A stretch of DNA of 64,000 nt from Synechococcus sp. PROS-7-1 (GCF_014279795.1 NZ_CP047945.1:1074572-1138571); one strand, 5' to 3'; shown: positions 31,734 through 42,267, numbered from the stretch's first letter. Notes: a model not told the origin generated them from the letters alone. Made by a program: numbers and translations.

Positions 31734-31943
31734 ATGCAGCATTCCGCTCTGCGCGCTCGAGCTGTGCTTCTGGAATTTCTTAAATTTCGCGTTCTTGCGG
31801 CACAGCAGACCTTTTTCAACAATGAGACCCCAGAGCACCGCCGCGCCTGGCTGGCGCGCGTTCACCCTCAGGCGCTCGTGCTCAGTGACCAACAGCTCGA
31901 TGAGGTTTGGACTCAGGCGCAGCAGCTTTACGCCGATCATTAA
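31734..31943 (+). CDS. Small hypothetical protein
   Basis: 69 residues from MQHSALRARAVLLEFLKFRV. Helical and rich in Ala, Leu, Arg and Gln. An in-frame TTG at 31707 would lengthen it by nine residues. It starts 11 bases after the previous stop. Not recognised. Confidence 0.4.
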   Translation: MQHSALRARAVLLEFLKFRVLAAQQTFFNNETPEHRRAWLARVHPQALVLSDQQLDEVWTQAQQLYADH

Positions 31944-31969
31944 GAGCTCAATGGGTGCCCCCGTAGGGT

Positions 31970-33259
31970 GTGGCTAGCGGCGGCACCACAATCAGCGCAG
32001 TTTCTGTCCCTACGGATCCCCAGGTTTTGTTCTCTGATCTGGGATTGGGTGAGCCCCTGCTGGAAGCGCTTCAGGCCAAGGGATATACCCACCCATCTCC
32101 GATTCAGGCGCAGGCGATCCCGGCGGTGATTGATGGCAGGGATGTGATGGCAGCTGCGCAAACCGGTACGGGTAAAACGGCTGGTTTCACCCTGCCGGTT
32201 CTGGAGAGACTTCGGCACGGCAAACGGGCTGGACGGGGCCAGATTCGCGCTCTTGTTCTCACGCCAACCAGGGAACTCGCCGCCCAGGTTCTTGAGAACG
32301 TGAAGGCCTACAGCATGCATCTGCCTCTCCGCAGCGATGTTGTGTTCGGCGGTGTGAAGGCCAACCCACAGATTGATCGCTTGCGCGGTGGCATCGATCT
32401 GCTTGTGGCCACGCCCGGTCGGTTGCTTGATCTCCATCAGCAGGGGGCTCTGCGCTTTGACCAGCTGGAATGCCTGGTTCTTGATGAAGCGGATCGCATG
32501 CTCGACATGGGCTTCATTCACGACATTCGCCGCTTGATCAGGCTGATGCCTGTGAAGCGCCAAACGCTTCTGTTCTCAGCCACGTTCAGTGCGCCGATCC
32601 GCAAGTTGGCGTCGGGCCTTCTCCATGATCCAGTTCATCTTCAAGTCACGCCTGAAAATCAGACGGCGCGGTCGGTGGAGCAAGTGGTGCATCCCTGCGA
32701 CATGGCGCGCAAGAGCGATTTGTTGAGCCATCTCATTCGTGCAGGGGACTGGCGTCAGGTGCTCGTGTTTTCACGCACAAAGCACGGAGCCAATCGGGTG
32801 GCCGACCGTCTCAACAAGGAAGGTCTTTCCGCAGCGGCCATCCATGGCAACAAGAGTCAGGGGGCACGGACCCGAGCCCTGCAGGGTTTCAAACAAGGAG
32901 GTGTCCGTGTTCTCGTGGCGACGGATATCGCCGCTAGAGGCATTGATATCCAGCAGCTCCCCCATGTTGTGAATCTGGATCTGCCGAATGTGGCGGAAGA
33001 TTATGTGCACCGCATCGGTCGTACTGGTCGTGCCGGTGAAACGGGGCATGCGGTATCGCTGGTTGCCGCCGAGGAAGCACTTCTCCTTAAAGCGATCGAG
33101 CGGCTAACGGGCGAGGAGCTGAAGCGTCAGACCGTGGAAGGCTTTGAGCCCACCGTGCTCAAAGCTCCTCCCCTGGATCTCAGTGGTGGCCGCAGGCGCC
33201 CACCCGGGAAACCCAGAGCGCGCACCGCACCCTCCCCCATGCGCGGCCGTCATCGCTAA
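31970..33259 (+). CDS. rhlE: DEAD-box RNA helicase, RhlE-like
   Basis: 429 residues with a GTG start. All helicase motifs are present: Q motif ([15 protein letters not shown], then SPIQAQAIP), I AQTGTGKT, Ia PTRELAAQV, Ib [53 protein letters not shown]. The tail is short, basic and disordered ([18 protein letters not shown]). Unwinds RNA, possibly in ribosome assembly or cold response. It converges on fmt with a four-base overlap. Confidence 0.92.
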   Translation: MASGGTTISAVSVPTDPQVLFSDLGLGEPLLEALQAKGYTHPSPIQAQAIPAVIDGRDVMAAAQTGTGKTAGFTLPVLERLRHGKRAGRGQIRALVLTPTRELAAQVLENVKAYSMHLPLRSDVVFGGVKANPQIDRLRGGIDLLVATPGRLLDLHQQGALRFDQLECLVLDEADRMLDMGFIHDIRRLIRLMPVKRQTLLFSATFSAPIRKLASGLLHDPVHLQVTPENQTARSVEQVVHPCDMARKSDLLSHLIRAGDWRQVLVFSRTKHGANRVADRLNKEGLSAAAIHGNKSQGARTRALQGFKQGGVRVLVATDIAARGIDIQQLPHVVNLDLPNVAEDYVHRIGRTGRAGETGHAVSLVAAEEALLLKAIERLTGEELKRQTVEGFEPTVLKAPPLDLSGGRRRPPGKPRARTAPSPMRGRHR

Positions 33260-34284
33260 GGGTTCGCCGCGAGCCCCATCGTGTCTCCAGGGACTGCCTG
33301 GAGTTGTTGGAGAAGGGCCTGCCCATGGCTGCGAGCCTTCCCCTCCAGCTGGGCTTCACGAATCAGGATTGGACAGCCACTGGTACTCACCACCAGGTCT
33401 GAACCAGCGCAGTGAAGAATCTGGCCGGGAGGATGTGCACCGGTGCTCCATCGGCCGACCAAGGCGCGGGCGTCTTCAGATAAGCCATCTGCGAGACGTT
33501 CGATTAGAGGTTCCGTCGCCAGCACCTTGAGGCGGCGTTCTTTCCAGACCGTGACGGCTCCCGGATACAGACCCATCACCTTTCGGTGGGTCGTTAGGGC
33601 TGAATCTCCCCAATTCAGCTGAAAGTCTTCTTTGCTGAGCATGCGGGCGTAGGTGCCCTCCTCTGGCTGTCGGCGCACCTTGAGGCGCGACCATCGCTCT
33701 CCCTCGGGCCCTGGGCCCGCCCTCTCGATCGCAGGCAGGGCTTCCAGCATGAGATCGGCGGTGAGCCGGCTGAGTCGCTCGCCCAATTGATGGGCATTCT
33801 CAAGGAGGCCGATCGGCAGGCGTTGCTCTAGGAGGACTGGACCGGTGTCCAATCCCTCTTCCATGGCCATGATCCCCACGCCGGTTTCCGCGTCCCCCTC
33901 AAGGATTGACCATTGAATTGGTCCTGCACCTCGCCAACGGGGAAGCAGAGAGCCGTGCCCGTTCCAGCAGCCCAAAGGTGGGTGCTGAAGGATGTCCTTG
34001 GGCAAGATCTGGCCGAAGGCAACCACCACAGACACATCCGCACCCAGGGCATTCAGCTGTTGCTGGCACGTCGGGTCCCGTCGAATCCTTTCCGGGGTGA
34101 ACACGGGGCAGCCGAGCTCTTGAGCCCTGGCTTTCACAGGGGAAGGCATCAACTGTTTGCCCCGACCTCGGCGCCGATCCGGTTGGGTCACCACACCGAC
34201 GATCTGATGCCCTGCTTCATGGAGTGTTTCGAGGGTTGGTACGGCATACGCCGGAGTGCCCCAGAACAGGATCTTCAAAGCCAA
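33256..34284 (-). CDS. fmt: Methionyl-tRNA formyltransferase
   Basis: 342 residues. It formylates Met on initiator tRNA using 10-formyltetrahydrofolate. Visible: [26 protein letters not shown] (the tRNA-contacting loop), the active site [18 protein letters not shown] with Asn and His, and [10 protein letters not shown] with the catalytic Asp. The C-terminal OB-like domain is complete. NGHG in place of the more usual NxHA is a mild variation. pmbA lies 21 bp upstream on the same strand. Confidence 0.95.
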   Translation of the reverse strand: MALKILFWGTPAYAVPTLETLHEAGHQIVGVVTQPDRRRGRGKQLMPSPVKARAQELGCPVFTPERIRRDPTCQQQLNALGADVSVVVAFGQILPKDILQHPPLGCWNGHGSLLPRWRGAGPIQWSILEGDAETGVGIMAMEEGLDTGPVLLEQRLPIGLLENAHQLGERLSRLTADLMLEALPAIERAGPGPEGERWSRLKVRRQPEEGTYARMLSKEDFQLNWGDSALTTHRKVMGLYPGAVTVWKERRLKVLATEPLIERLADGLSEDARALVGRWSTGAHPPGQILHCAGSDLVVSTSGCPILIREAQLEGKARSHGQALLQQLQAVPGDTMGLAANP

Positions 34285-34305
34285 AGCGGTTGAGCGGCGA
34301 GTGAA

Positions 34306-35673
34306 TCAGGCTTCGCCGGTGATGGCGAGACCATCGACCCAAATGTGAGGGCACACCCCTTCGTGGGTGACGATGGGATCGGCTTCGATCTGAACGATGG
34401 ATCGCAGGAGCTCTCGGATATCGCCGGCAACCGTTGCTGCCTCAACGGAAATGCGTTCACCTCCATTCACCAACCAGCCATCGAAGGGAAGCGAGAATGA
34501 TCCCTGGCTGGCTTTGACGCCGGCATGCAGAGCATTGAGGCTCTCGATCAAGACGAATGGATCGCTGGTTGTGCGGTGATCAAGGTGATCAGCTGGCAGC
34601 GTGCACCCTGCGCTGCGATGCACTTCAAACCAGTCGGGTCCAACGGACACCTTGGCTCCTAACCCGGCGTGTCCGGTGGGTTGGACACCGAACGCACGGG
34701 CGGTGGCTTCTGAGTGCAGGAAACTCTCCAGGCGCCCATCACCAATCAGGCGCAGGGTACGGGTTGGCGTTCCTTCCCCATCGAATGGCATCGCTCCCAC
34801 ATGGGCAGGGTGAAGACCGTTGTCGATCAGATTGAAGAAGGGAACGGCCAGTTGTTGGCCGATCGTGTCGGGCTTGCTCAGGCTTACACCGTCGAGAACG
34901 GCGCGGGCATTGAACATGCTGCTGAAGGAACCGATGAGATCGAGAAAAGCTTCTGGTGTGAAGCACACCAGATAGCGACCGGTATCAATCGGTTTGTAGT
35001 TGAGATGGCTGATGGTGCGTTCGGCTGCTTCATCGATACATCCCTTGAGATCCAGGTCGGCGCTGCCGAGAGCCAGTCGCACCGCTCCTCCACTCCTGGG
35101 TTTCCGTCCCTGCTCCTCAGCGCGGGCGAACAGATAAAGACTCGCTTGGGTGCGTTGTGCCTGCCGGAGAGCACCATCGCTGTTGAGGTAAATGCGCTCA
35201 CTGCGCCCTTCATTAAGGCCGTTGTAGGGAACCGTCTCGATGGCGGGGTGCCGGCTGAGGAGTTCCTTTTCGGCCTCCAGAAGATGCTTGAGCAGGGATT
35301 GAATGCCTTCGGAGTCCTTGAGAGGCCGATCGAGAGGTTCGGTTGGCGCGTTTGCCAGTGGAGAGAAGTGGGGAACCTCATCACTGTTCCCAAAGGCGCT
35401 GGCCTGATGGGCGCCCATCAAGGCCTTTTCCAGACCTGCATCCGAGAGATCTGAGGTGCTGGTAATGCCCACCAGACCGTCCCGGTTCCAGACACGCACG
35501 GTGATGGAACTGCGTTGTGAAGCTTTCAACTGTTTGGCTTCACCGCGATCCACTTGAACGGACGCGCTGTTGCTTCGGCTGGCTCCGAGATCCCATTGAG
35601 AAATTCCTTCTCGGGATGCGAGCTGGTGGAGCCGATCACGCAGAGCCGCCACGTTCAGAGGTGTACTTCCCAT
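34306..35673 (-). CDS. pmbA: TldD/PmbA-family protein, PmbA-like subunit
   Basis: 455 residues. PmbA (TldE) partners with TldD in a heterodimeric metalloprotease that degrades unfolded or modified peptides. Features: VRVWNRDGLVGITSTSDLSDAGLEKAL near the N-terminus, ERIYLNSDGALRQAQRTQA, and the C-terminal barrel with DGEGTPTRTLRLIGDGRLES. It lacks the HExxxH motif, as expected for the non-catalytic partner. Directly follows tldD (two-base gap). In microcin systems the pair trims leader peptides, which is notable beside RiPP genes 5 kb away. Confidence 0.88.
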   Translation of the reverse strand: MGSTPLNVAALRDRLHQLASREGISQWDLGASRSNSASVQVDRGEAKQLKASQRSSITVRVWNRDGLVGITSTSDLSDAGLEKALMGAHQASAFGNSDEVPHFSPLANAPTEPLDRPLKDSEGIQSLLKHLLEAEKELLSRHPAIETVPYNGLNEGRSERIYLNSDGALRQAQRTQASLYLFARAEEQGRKPRSGGAVRLALGSADLDLKGCIDEAAERTISHLNYKPIDTGRYLVCFTPEAFLDLIGSFSSMFNARAVLDGVSLSKPDTIGQQLAVPFFNLIDNGLHPAHVGAMPFDGEGTPTRTLRLIGDGRLESFLHSEATARAFGVQPTGHAGLGAKVSVGPDWFEVHRSAGCTLPADHLDHRTTSDPFVLIESLNALHAGVKASQGSFSLPFDGWLVNGGERISVEAATVAGDIRELLRSIVQIEADPIVTHEGVCPHIWVDGLAITGEA

Positions 35674-35675
35674 GA

Positions 35676-37121
35676 TCAGCGGCCTCCAACGGTGATGGAA
35701 TCAACTTTGATGTGGGGTTGCCCCACGGTGACAAAGACGCTGCCGCTCACCGAACCGCAATAGCCGGCAGCAAGATCGAGATCGTCGGCACACATCGAAA
35801 TCCGCGGCATCACTTCCTTGGCCTCACCGATCAAGGTGGCGCCTTTCACGGGCTTGCCCAAGGTTCCGTTTTCAATCAGATAGCCCTCTTCAACGGAGAA
35901 GTTGAACTGTCCGGTGGGGCCGACACTGCCGCCTCCCATGGATTTGCAGTAGAGCCCACGATCCACGGATCCGATCAGATCATCGATGCTGTGAGGACCA
36001 GCAGCGATGTAGGTGTTGCGCATCCGACTTGCGGCCGCGAACCCATGGCTCTGGCGACGACCACTGCCGGTGCGGGCGTGGCCGGTGCGTAGTTCACCTG
36101 CGCGGTCGCTGATAAAGCGCTTCAGTACACCATTTTCGATGAGAACGGTGCGCTGCGGTTCCATGCCCTCGTCGTCCATGGACATCGAGCCAAAGGCTCC
36201 ATCACTCAACCCTTCATCGATGGCTGTAACGGCTGGATGGGCAATGGATTCGCCGATGCACTCAGCGAATGGCGTGGTACCGCGTTCGATCTGGGTTGTT
36301 TCCAGCAAGTGGCCGCAGGCTTCATGAAAGATCACGCCACCAAAACGATTGGCGAGCACCACTGGCATCTGACCACCGTCCACATACTCCGCGCGAAGCA
36401 TGGTGGAGGCACTGCCGCACACCTCCTGTGCGGAGGCTTCGATGTTCCAATCGCACAGATCATTCGGTTTGTCGGTGCTCCCGTAACGGCGGGCGATGCT
36501 GGCGCGGTGGTCACCGTCTGCAGCCAGCACGCTGAGGCCGCTGGATTGATGCAGCCTGATGTCGCGGGCGAAGGTGCCGTCACTGGCAGCAACAAGCACC
36601 TCCTGCCAGTCTCGAGAAAAGCTGCCACGCCTTACTTCAAGGTGCTGGCCAAGGCGCTGCAGGCATTGGGTGCCTTCAAGCAGTCGCTGGGTGATGACAT
36701 CGAGGTTGGGTGTGCTGTCCAACCAATCGTTTTTCGTCGCAGCGAAATTTCTGAGAGCGCTAAGACCCTGAAATGCGTTGGAACCGGAGAGAGTGGATCG
36801 TTCCAGTTGAAGCATGGCCAAGGCCTGATCCAGTGCTTCTGCCAAGCCGGCGTCACTGAGATCGTTGGTGCTGACGAATCCATCCCGTGCACCCCGGAAC
36901 ACCCGGATGCCAGCCCCCATGCCGAAGGCCGGCGAAACGCTGGTGATCTTGTCTTGCTCAGCGAGCACACCCAGGTGGTCAGTGCGCTCGAGGAAGACTT
37001 CGACGAGATCGGCGCCGGCTCCCAAGCCAGCGTTTAACAGCATGTTGAGGCGCTGCTCCCAAGGCGAACAACCGGGGTCGAGATTCGGAATCCCGGCTGC
37101 CGTAATCGTGTTGGTTTGCAT
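35676..37121 (-). CDS. tldD: Metalloprotease TldD
   Basis: 481 residues. The catalytic subunit of the TldD/PmbA pair; the zinc motif HEACGHLLE is visible in VIFHEACGHLLETTQIERG, with the downstream Cys and Asp region (GGSVGPTGQFNFSVEEGYL). The N-terminal domain VFLERTDHLGVLAEQ is typical. Its ATG overlaps the acsF stop by one base. In E. coli TldD/E matures microcin B17, but a housekeeping role is general. Confidence 0.92.
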   Translation of the reverse strand: MQTNTITAAGIPNLDPGCSPWEQRLNMLLNAGLGAGADLVEVFLERTDHLGVLAEQDKITSVSPAFGMGAGIRVFRGARDGFVSTNDLSDAGLAEALDQALAMLQLERSTLSGSNAFQGLSALRNFAATKNDWLDSTPNLDVITQRLLEGTQCLQRLGQHLEVRRGSFSRDWQEVLVAASDGTFARDIRLHQSSGLSVLAADGDHRASIARRYGSTDKPNDLCDWNIEASAQEVCGSASTMLRAEYVDGGQMPVVLANRFGGVIFHEACGHLLETTQIERGTTPFAECIGESIAHPAVTAIDEGLSDGAFGSMSMDDEGMEPQRTVLIENGVLKRFISDRAGELRTGHARTGSGRRQSHGFAAASRMRNTYIAAGPHSIDDLIGSVDRGLYCKSMGGGSVGPTGQFNFSVEEGYLIENGTLGKPVKGATLIGEAKEVMPRISMCADDLDLAAGYCGSVSGSVFVTVGQPHIKVDSITVGGR

Positions 37122-38227
37122 CAGCGCACGCTGGGCTGAAACTTTTCGCTGCGCACTGGTGCCATCAGGAAGAGGGACGCCATCTGGGCTCCGTTGGCGA
37201 TCCAGTGGGGAAGTTTGCGCAGCACCTTGATTGGTGCAGGTGAAGCACTGGCATCCACAGCGTCCAGTGCAGCGTTGTTGGTCACAAGGTTCTCAAGCCC
37301 GGCATAGAACTTCGGATTCTTGACATCCAACACAACGGGGAAAACCCTGGCGGTTGTCTCGTTGGTCTTGTCGATCACCAACCGGTCGTAGTCACGCGCA
37401 TCAAGACCAAGGGCTTCGTAGAACTCCTTGCGGGCGACGTCGCGCACATACATGGTCGCGAAGACAGCCAACAGGAAGAAGCGGCACCAGAGGCGAGCGC
37501 GCAAACCACGAACGGTGTCGGGTTGAGCCTTCATCAAGGCATCGAAGAAATCCCCGTGACGATTTTCGTCCTGGCACCAATTTTCGAAGAAATTGAAAAT
37601 TGGGAAAATCTTGCTGTCGGGATTCTTCTCGAGGTGACGGAAGATCGTGATATAGCGCCAATAACCAATCTTTTCGGAAAGGTAAGTGGCGTAAAAGATG
37701 AATTTCGGTTTGAAGAATGTGTATTTCTTGTTGGCGGTCAAGAAGCCCAGGTCGAGCTGCAAGCCGAAATCACTCATCGACTTGTTTAGGAAGCCAGCAT
37801 GGCGGGCTTCATCACGGGCCATGTGAGAAAAACACTCAGCCAGAAGTGGATTTCTGGTTTTGATCCGACGACTGAGCTCCTTGTAGAGCAAAAAACCTGA
37901 GAATTCTGATGTGCAGCTCTGCTCAAGGAATTCAACGAAAACGCGACGCGTTTCCGGATCGAGTTTGTCTGCCGCACCGTCAAATTCTTCGTTGCGAACA
38001 AAGTGATGACGGTTGTAGTCCTTGCGGAACTCCTCGCAGATGGCCTCCAGTTCTGCTTCGTTTGGCCGCAAATCCATGGCGGCCATGGCTTCGAAGTCCG
38101 TTGTGTAGAAGCGCGGCGTGAGGATCGTGTCCTTGGCCGGGTCCTTGACGGCAACGGCTGATCCTGGTGCAGGTGCGTCGTTGACGGCGGTTGGAGGCAC
38201 CATCTGTTTTTGCTCAGTGCTAACCAT
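37121..38227 (-). CDS. acsF: Magnesium-protoporphyrin IX monomethyl ester oxidative cyclase
   Basis: 368 residues from [12 protein letters not shown]. The diiron enzyme uses oxygen to build ring E of chlorophyll. Two iron-ligand motifs are clear, [12 protein letters not shown] and [12 protein letters not shown], with earlier Glu ligands in [13 protein letters not shown]. Full length. Homology starts near MVPPTAV; an ATG at 38227 or the one at 38203 may be used, and upstream open sequence to 38293 is not typical. Confidence 0.95.
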   Translation of the reverse strand: MVSTEQKQMVPPTAVNDAPAPGSAVAVKDPAKDTILTPRFYTTDFEAMAAMDLRPNEAELEAICEEFRKDYNRHHFVRNEEFDGAADKLDPETRRVFVEFLEQSCTSEFSGFLLYKELSRRIKTRNPLLAECFSHMARDEARHAGFLNKSMSDFGLQLDLGFLTANKKYTFFKPKFIFYATYLSEKIGYWRYITIFRHLEKNPDSKIFPIFNFFENWCQDENRHGDFFDALMKAQPDTVRGLRARLWCRFFLLAVFATMYVRDVARKEFYEALGLDARDYDRLVIDKTNETTARVFPVVLDVKNPKFYAGLENLVTNNAALDAVDASASPAPIKVLRKLPHWIANGAQMASLFLMAPVRSEKFQPSVR

Positions 38228-38274
38228 CGTAAGTGGCACCGTGAGGTTGCCGGGGTCTCTGTGAAGCGAGTCGT

Positions 38275-38712
38275 TCAGTTGCCGCCGAGCCATTTCTGAC
38301 CGTTGAGCCGCTGGAGCAGTCTCGATTGCAGAAGCGCCAGGTTGATGCGCTTTTCGTCGATGAGAAACGATTCCAGCAGGCTCGGTTCGGTTCCAGACTC
38401 GGCAAGGGCAATGGTTTTGCCGGAGGTGATGGCTTCGGATTCGAAGCAGAGCCAGAACCTGCGCTCGCTGCTGAGCTCTCCTTTCACCATCCAGCAGGAA
38501 CCTCCCACCACGGGCCTCTCACCTTCTGAGAGGGAAAGACTTACGGGGGCACGGCCTCGTTCCGCCAGAGCCTTCGAGAGCGATGGCAGAAAGTCGTCCT
38601 GGATGAAGGAGGCGAAGGGTTTGTCTTCGAGCTTGGGTTTGGCGGCAGGTTTTGCTTTGCCTTCACCAGCGGGTTTGGTCTCGCCTTTCGGCTTGGCAGG
38701 GGTTTCGCTCAC
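38275..38712 (-). CDS. DUF2996-like cyanobacterial protein
   Basis: 145 residues. Lys/Pro/Ala-rich N-terminus ([20 protein letters not shown]) then a compact domain with [39 protein letters not shown] and [20 protein letters not shown]. Matches my memory of the DUF2996 family of cyanobacteria and plastids, of unknown role. On the same strand as acsF and 47 bp upstream of it. Confidence 0.6.
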   Translation of the reverse strand: MSETPAKPKGETKPAGEGKAKPAAKPKLEDKPFASFIQDDFLPSLSKALAERGRAPVSLSLSEGERPVVGGSCWMVKGELSSERRFWLCFESEAITSGKTIALAESGTEPSLLESFLIDEKRINLALLQSRLLQRLNGQKWLGGN

Positions 38713-38771
38713 CGGATGTCGGTCACTGGCGGGACTGTAGACAGCTCAGGTGTTGCCTCACCAGCCGCGGG

Positions 38772-39275
38772 CTACCAGTCCTCACTGAGGGGCTGATTCC
38801 AGTCATCAGGCCCTGATGGCTTGGATGCTCCAGCTGTCGGGGTTGCCGTTTGATCGGGATCGGCCCTAGGCACTGTCTTGGCTTCAGCGTCGCCCCGTCG
38901 GATCACACGAAAGGGCACAGAGACCGTCGGCGCTGGGTCACGCACATCCCGCTCAGGCCATGTCACGGAGGCGGCATCGGAGGGAGGCTTCGGGGGCTCA
39001 AGCGGTTCTGAGGGCTCAGGCGGCCACGCGAACGGTCGTCGCACCTCGCGCTGCAGCGTTGGTGGTTGGGGAGATGCCGCCAAGGCACCACCCGAGCCCA
39101 GCGCAGCGCCGGTTGCGGCTGCGATGGCCATCCAGGCACCGATGGGCAGGGTGGGTAGCTGCCAGGTGAGGATCCGAAGGCTGCCTCCCTTCCCAAGATT
39201 CAGCCCTGCGACCAGCAACGTGAGCAGCAAGGGTGACAGGCATGGAATCAGCAGCAGCCGTTGCAGCGGGGTCAT
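38772..39275 (-). CDS. Membrane protein with Pro-rich soluble tail
   Basis: 167 residues from MTPLQRLLL. Two hydrophobic segments (LIPCLSPLLLTLLVAGLNLG and PIGAWMAIAAATGAALGSGG) are followed by a long Pro/Glu/Arg-rich tail ending PDDWNQPLSEDW. Start chosen for the four-base ATGA overlap with ubiX. Function unknown. Confidence 0.55.
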   Translation of the reverse strand: MTPLQRLLLIPCLSPLLLTLLVAGLNLGKGGSLRILTWQLPTLPIGAWMAIAAATGAALGSGGALAASPQPPTLQREVRRPFAWPPEPSEPLEPPKPPSDAASVTWPERDVRDPAPTVSVPFRVIRRGDAEAKTVPRADPDQTATPTAGASKPSGPDDWNQPLSEDW

Positions 39276-39883
39276 GACCGTCGTCCTTGCCAACGGTTCT
39301 GTTCTGTTAGCGACTCGCCCAAACCATCAAACAGGCGCATGACGAGGAAATCGAGCATGTCGTCGAGGGATTCCGGTTGGGTGTACCAGGCTGGAATCGG
39401 CGGCGCAATCCTGGCTCCAGCTTCGGCAAGCGTTGTGAGATTGCGCAGATGAATCAGGTTCCATGGCATTTCCCTCGGGGCGATGACAAGAGGTCTGCCT
39501 TCCTTGAGGTGCACATCCGCACTGCGTTCCAGTAAGTCTCCCGCCAGTCCAGACGCCAGACGTCCCACGGTTCCCATCGAGCATGGAACAACCACCATTC
39601 CCCGGGTCACCACACTGCCACTGGCCACCACAGCGGCTTGATCATCCCAGCGATGGCAGATCAGCTCGCCGCTTTGCACATCGAGATGGTCACGCCAGAA
39701 CTGGTGCTGCTGGCTGGGATCCACCGGGACGGCGATCCCCCGTTCAGCTCTCCAAACTTCGTGGGCTCCCCGGCTGACAATCACGTGCACGCTGTGCCCA
39801 CCCTTGAGAAGCCATTGAATGCTGCGTTCAGCTAATTGCTGGGCGGATGCGCCGCTGACGCCAATGACGAAAGGGGCGGTCAT
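39272..39883 (-). CDS. ubiX: Flavin prenyltransferase UbiX
   Basis: 203 residues. It prenylates FMN for UbiD-type decarboxylases. Visible: IGVSGASAQQLAERSIQWLL (FMN-binding loop), VVPCSMGTVGRLASGLAGDLLERSADV and PREMPWNLIHLRNLTTLAEAGA with the conserved His and Arg. The usual length. It lies between the RNB-domain gene (four-base overlap) and the membrane protein. Probably serves plastoquinone-type head-group chemistry. Confidence 0.93.
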   Translation of the reverse strand: MTAPFVIGVSGASAQQLAERSIQWLLKGGHSVHVIVSRGAHEVWRAERGIAVPVDPSQQHQFWRDHLDVQSGELICHRWDDQAAVVASGSVVTRGMVVVPCSMGTVGRLASGLAGDLLERSADVHLKEGRPLVIAPREMPWNLIHLRNLTTLAEAGARIAPPIPAWYTQPESLDDMLDFLVMRLFDGLGESLTEQNRWQGRRS

Positions 39884-42267
39884 GCGTCTGACACGGCCAC
39901 AGGCAGGGGATCGGCCTCCGTGGAATCGTGCGCAGAATCGTCGTTGCTGGCTACCTCCAGGTCGATCTGATTGCGCAGCACGTCAACTTTCAGCACCTTC
40001 ACCTTCACTTGATCGCCAAGTTGATAAACCCTGCGACTCCGTCGACCCACGAGTCGATTCTGGCGGGAGCGGTATTCGTACCAGTCGTCATTCAATGAGC
40101 TGACGTGCACTAACCCTTCCACCATCGATGGAGGGATCTCCACAAAGAATCCATAGCTCTGCACACCACTGATCACACCGGTCTGCTCCTGATTCACCAT
40201 CGGTTCAGCACTTCTGGCTTGCGCCATGGCGACCACGTCTTTGCGTAGCTCTGAAACCTGACGGCGGCCTGTATTCAGACGCTGGACGATCCGTTCACGG
40301 AACAGCTCTGACAGTTTCTGATCCTGCGAAGCAGTGAACAGGGGCCAGGTGATCTGATCGCCTACCCCCTGGCGTCCGATCGGCACCTTGTCTTTGTGAC
40401 GCACGCTGGGGCGGTCCTTGCCCTCGTTGAGCAGATGACACAACACCTGCTGATTCAAGACATCGGCGTAATGAAGAGTCGGACAACACCAGGGTGCAAG
40501 GGATTGAGCCCAAACCGAACCGGATGTCTCCGCGTCATTGCTGGCCGGTTGATCAACGTCTGCTGAGGATGCAACCTCTGTCTCTGCATCAGTGCTGTTG
40601 TCATCGGTTTGCAGGCTTCCCGTGGTCGCTGCAGCGTCACTGAGTCGGTAAACGCTGTCGGGCAGGGCATGCCGAAGCTGAAGATTGAGCACGCGGCTCG
40701 ACTCACAACCGGCGACAGCCTTGGCGAGTTCATCTGCGGACGGCGTTCCGTCTTCATCGAGTTCGAGAGGAACATCAAGGGCAATGGCTGCCTTGGCGAC
40801 ATCCGTCAGAGCGGAGTCATCGGCGGGTGGGGCACTCAGAAGGACGGCAGGGAGACGCAGATCCTGGCTATGGGAGTTCCAGACTCGGTGAGCCGTGCGC
40901 AACAGCACGGCCATGACCGATTCAGGAGCGGCTGGATTCAGCGGTTCTGTCCAGTTGGTTGCATCACCATCTGGAGCGAGCGGATTTAAATCTCCCAGGG
41001 TGTCGAGCTGAGGTCTGGGCAGATCCAGTTCAATTAATCCTGCGGCTTTTTCGCATTCATGGGCGTTTTTGGCACAGAAGATCAGAGTTTCCAGCTGGCT
41101 GATCTGCTCTTTGATTGCTTTCAAGGCCGCTGGAATCGCCCGGGATTTCGGTTTGCGTCCTTCAAGGGCAGCGAGATGTTCGTTGGTGATCTCAGCAACA
41201 GGACGGATCTTGGTTAACGAGAACTCCCAGTCTTTCCATTCACGGTCAGGGCCGAAATCCAGCCGAAGCGTGACGGCATCCTGAATTTCGCCGACGCGAA
41301 ATGCGCTGGCCTTTGTGAGTGCCGGGCTCAGAAGCGGAAGCCATTGCTGGCCAAGACAGATGGTCTCTGCCTGGTCCAGCAGCCACTGGTCGAGACTGTT
41401 CCCAGGGGTCAGCCGTTCCGCAACGGCTGGTGCATGGATCCAAAGGCGCGTCCCTCCTTCGTGGGGGATGACATGAACTGCCGGCAGGGAAACAGCGTCG
41501 CTTGCAGACCAGCCTGTGAGCAGCAATGCCGGCTGATCCGTGCAATCCAGCCGCTTTTTGGCTGCTGGTGCCTTGAGTGATGCGCGTGGTGGGCTGGACC
41601 GTTGATGGAGATTGGCTTTGGTCAACATCAGGTCCCGATCTGCCTCAGGTCCGCCATTGAGAGACAGTGCGCGGGAGACATGGCCCTGGGCCAAGAACTG
41701 CGCGACGGGGTAGCGGTCAAGAATGACCTCGGCGACCGCTTCATCCGCGGGAGTGTCCGCGTGGCCTGCATCCTCGGAGGGAAGCTCGATGGTCGCCAGA
41801 ATCCTGTCGTCGAGGGGGATCGCCACAAGCTTGTCCTCCTGCTGTTCGACAGCCGCCAGAAGACTTGTGGTGGCCCGTTCCAGAATGCATTGCACACCTC
41901 CTTCTGGGGAACGACGGCGACCGCCTTCCCGGGTGATGCGCACAAGAACGCGATCGCCGTTCCAGGCGTGATTCAACTGGTGATCGCGGATATAGATGTC
42001 ATCACCGCCGTCATCGCGGATTGCAAAACAAAAGCCCTTGCTGCTGCAACGCAGGCGAGCTTCCACGAGGTCATCGGAGATGCAGCGTTGGATGTCTCCG
42101 CTGTCGTCCGTGCTCAGGATCCCCAGGCGCGTGAGAGCTTGCAGTGCCAAGCCAAGGGACTGTTTCTCTGATCGATTGGTCAGCCGCAGGATTTTCTCCA
42201 GCTTTGCCGTTTCCAAGGTTCCATCGAAGGGAACCTGGTCGAGCAGATCAGCGACCGTGAATTTCAT
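39880..42267 (-). CDS. RNase II/R-family (RNB domain) protein with degenerate catalytic motif
   Basis: 795 residues. N-terminal winged/CSD-like region (GFCFAIRDDGGDDIYIRDHQ), RNB domain in the middle, C-terminal S1 domain (GVISGVQSYGFFVEIPPSM, EGLVHVSSL). In active enzymes the RNB metal site is a cluster of Asp in a D-x5-DxDD pattern; here the corresponding stretch, residues 241-260, reads DCTDQPALLLTGWSASDAVS, keeping only one Asp at the DD position (D257). The active centre may be lost or moved, so an RNA-binding role is possible. An acidic low-complexity insertion precedes the S1 part. Confidence 0.82.
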   Translation of the reverse strand: MKFTVADLLDQVPFDGTLETAKLEKILRLTNRSEKQSLGLALQALTRLGILSTDDSGDIQRCISDDLVEARLRCSSKGFCFAIRDDGGDDIYIRDHQLNHAWNGDRVLVRITREGGRRRSPEGGVQCILERATTSLLAAVEQQEDKLVAIPLDDRILATIELPSEDAGHADTPADEAVAEVILDRYPVAQFLAQGHVSRALSLNGGPEADRDLMLTKANLHQRSSPPRASLKAPAAKKRLDCTDQPALLLTGWSASDAVSLPAVHVIPHEGGTRLWIHAPAVAERLTPGNSLDQWLLDQAETICLGQQWLPLLSPALTKASAFRVGEIQDAVTLRLDFGPDREWKDWEFSLTKIRPVAEITNEHLAALEGRKPKSRAIPAALKAIKEQISQLETLIFCAKNAHECEKAAGLIELDLPRPQLDTLGDLNPLAPDGDATNWTEPLNPAAPESVMAVLLRTAHRVWNSHSQDLRLPAVLLSAPPADDSALTDVAKAAIALDVPLELDEDGTPSADELAKAVAGCESSRVLNLQLRHALPDSVYRLSDAAATTGSLQTDDNSTDAETEVASSADVDQPASNDAETSGSVWAQSLAPWCCPTLHYADVLNQQVLCHLLNEGKDRPSVRHKDKVPIGRQGVGDQITWPLFTASQDQKLSELFRERIVQRLNTGRRQVSELRKDVVAMAQARSAEPMVNQEQTGVISGVQSYGFFVEIPPSMVEGLVHVSSLNDDWYEYRSRQNRLVGRRSRRVYQLGDQVKVKVLKVDVLRNQIDLEVASNDDSAHDSTEADPLPVAVSDA

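Noticed and set aside
36278-36291. GGTACCGCGTTC as a second LexA box
   Set aside because: One base short of the consensus spacing and located inside tldD coding sequence.
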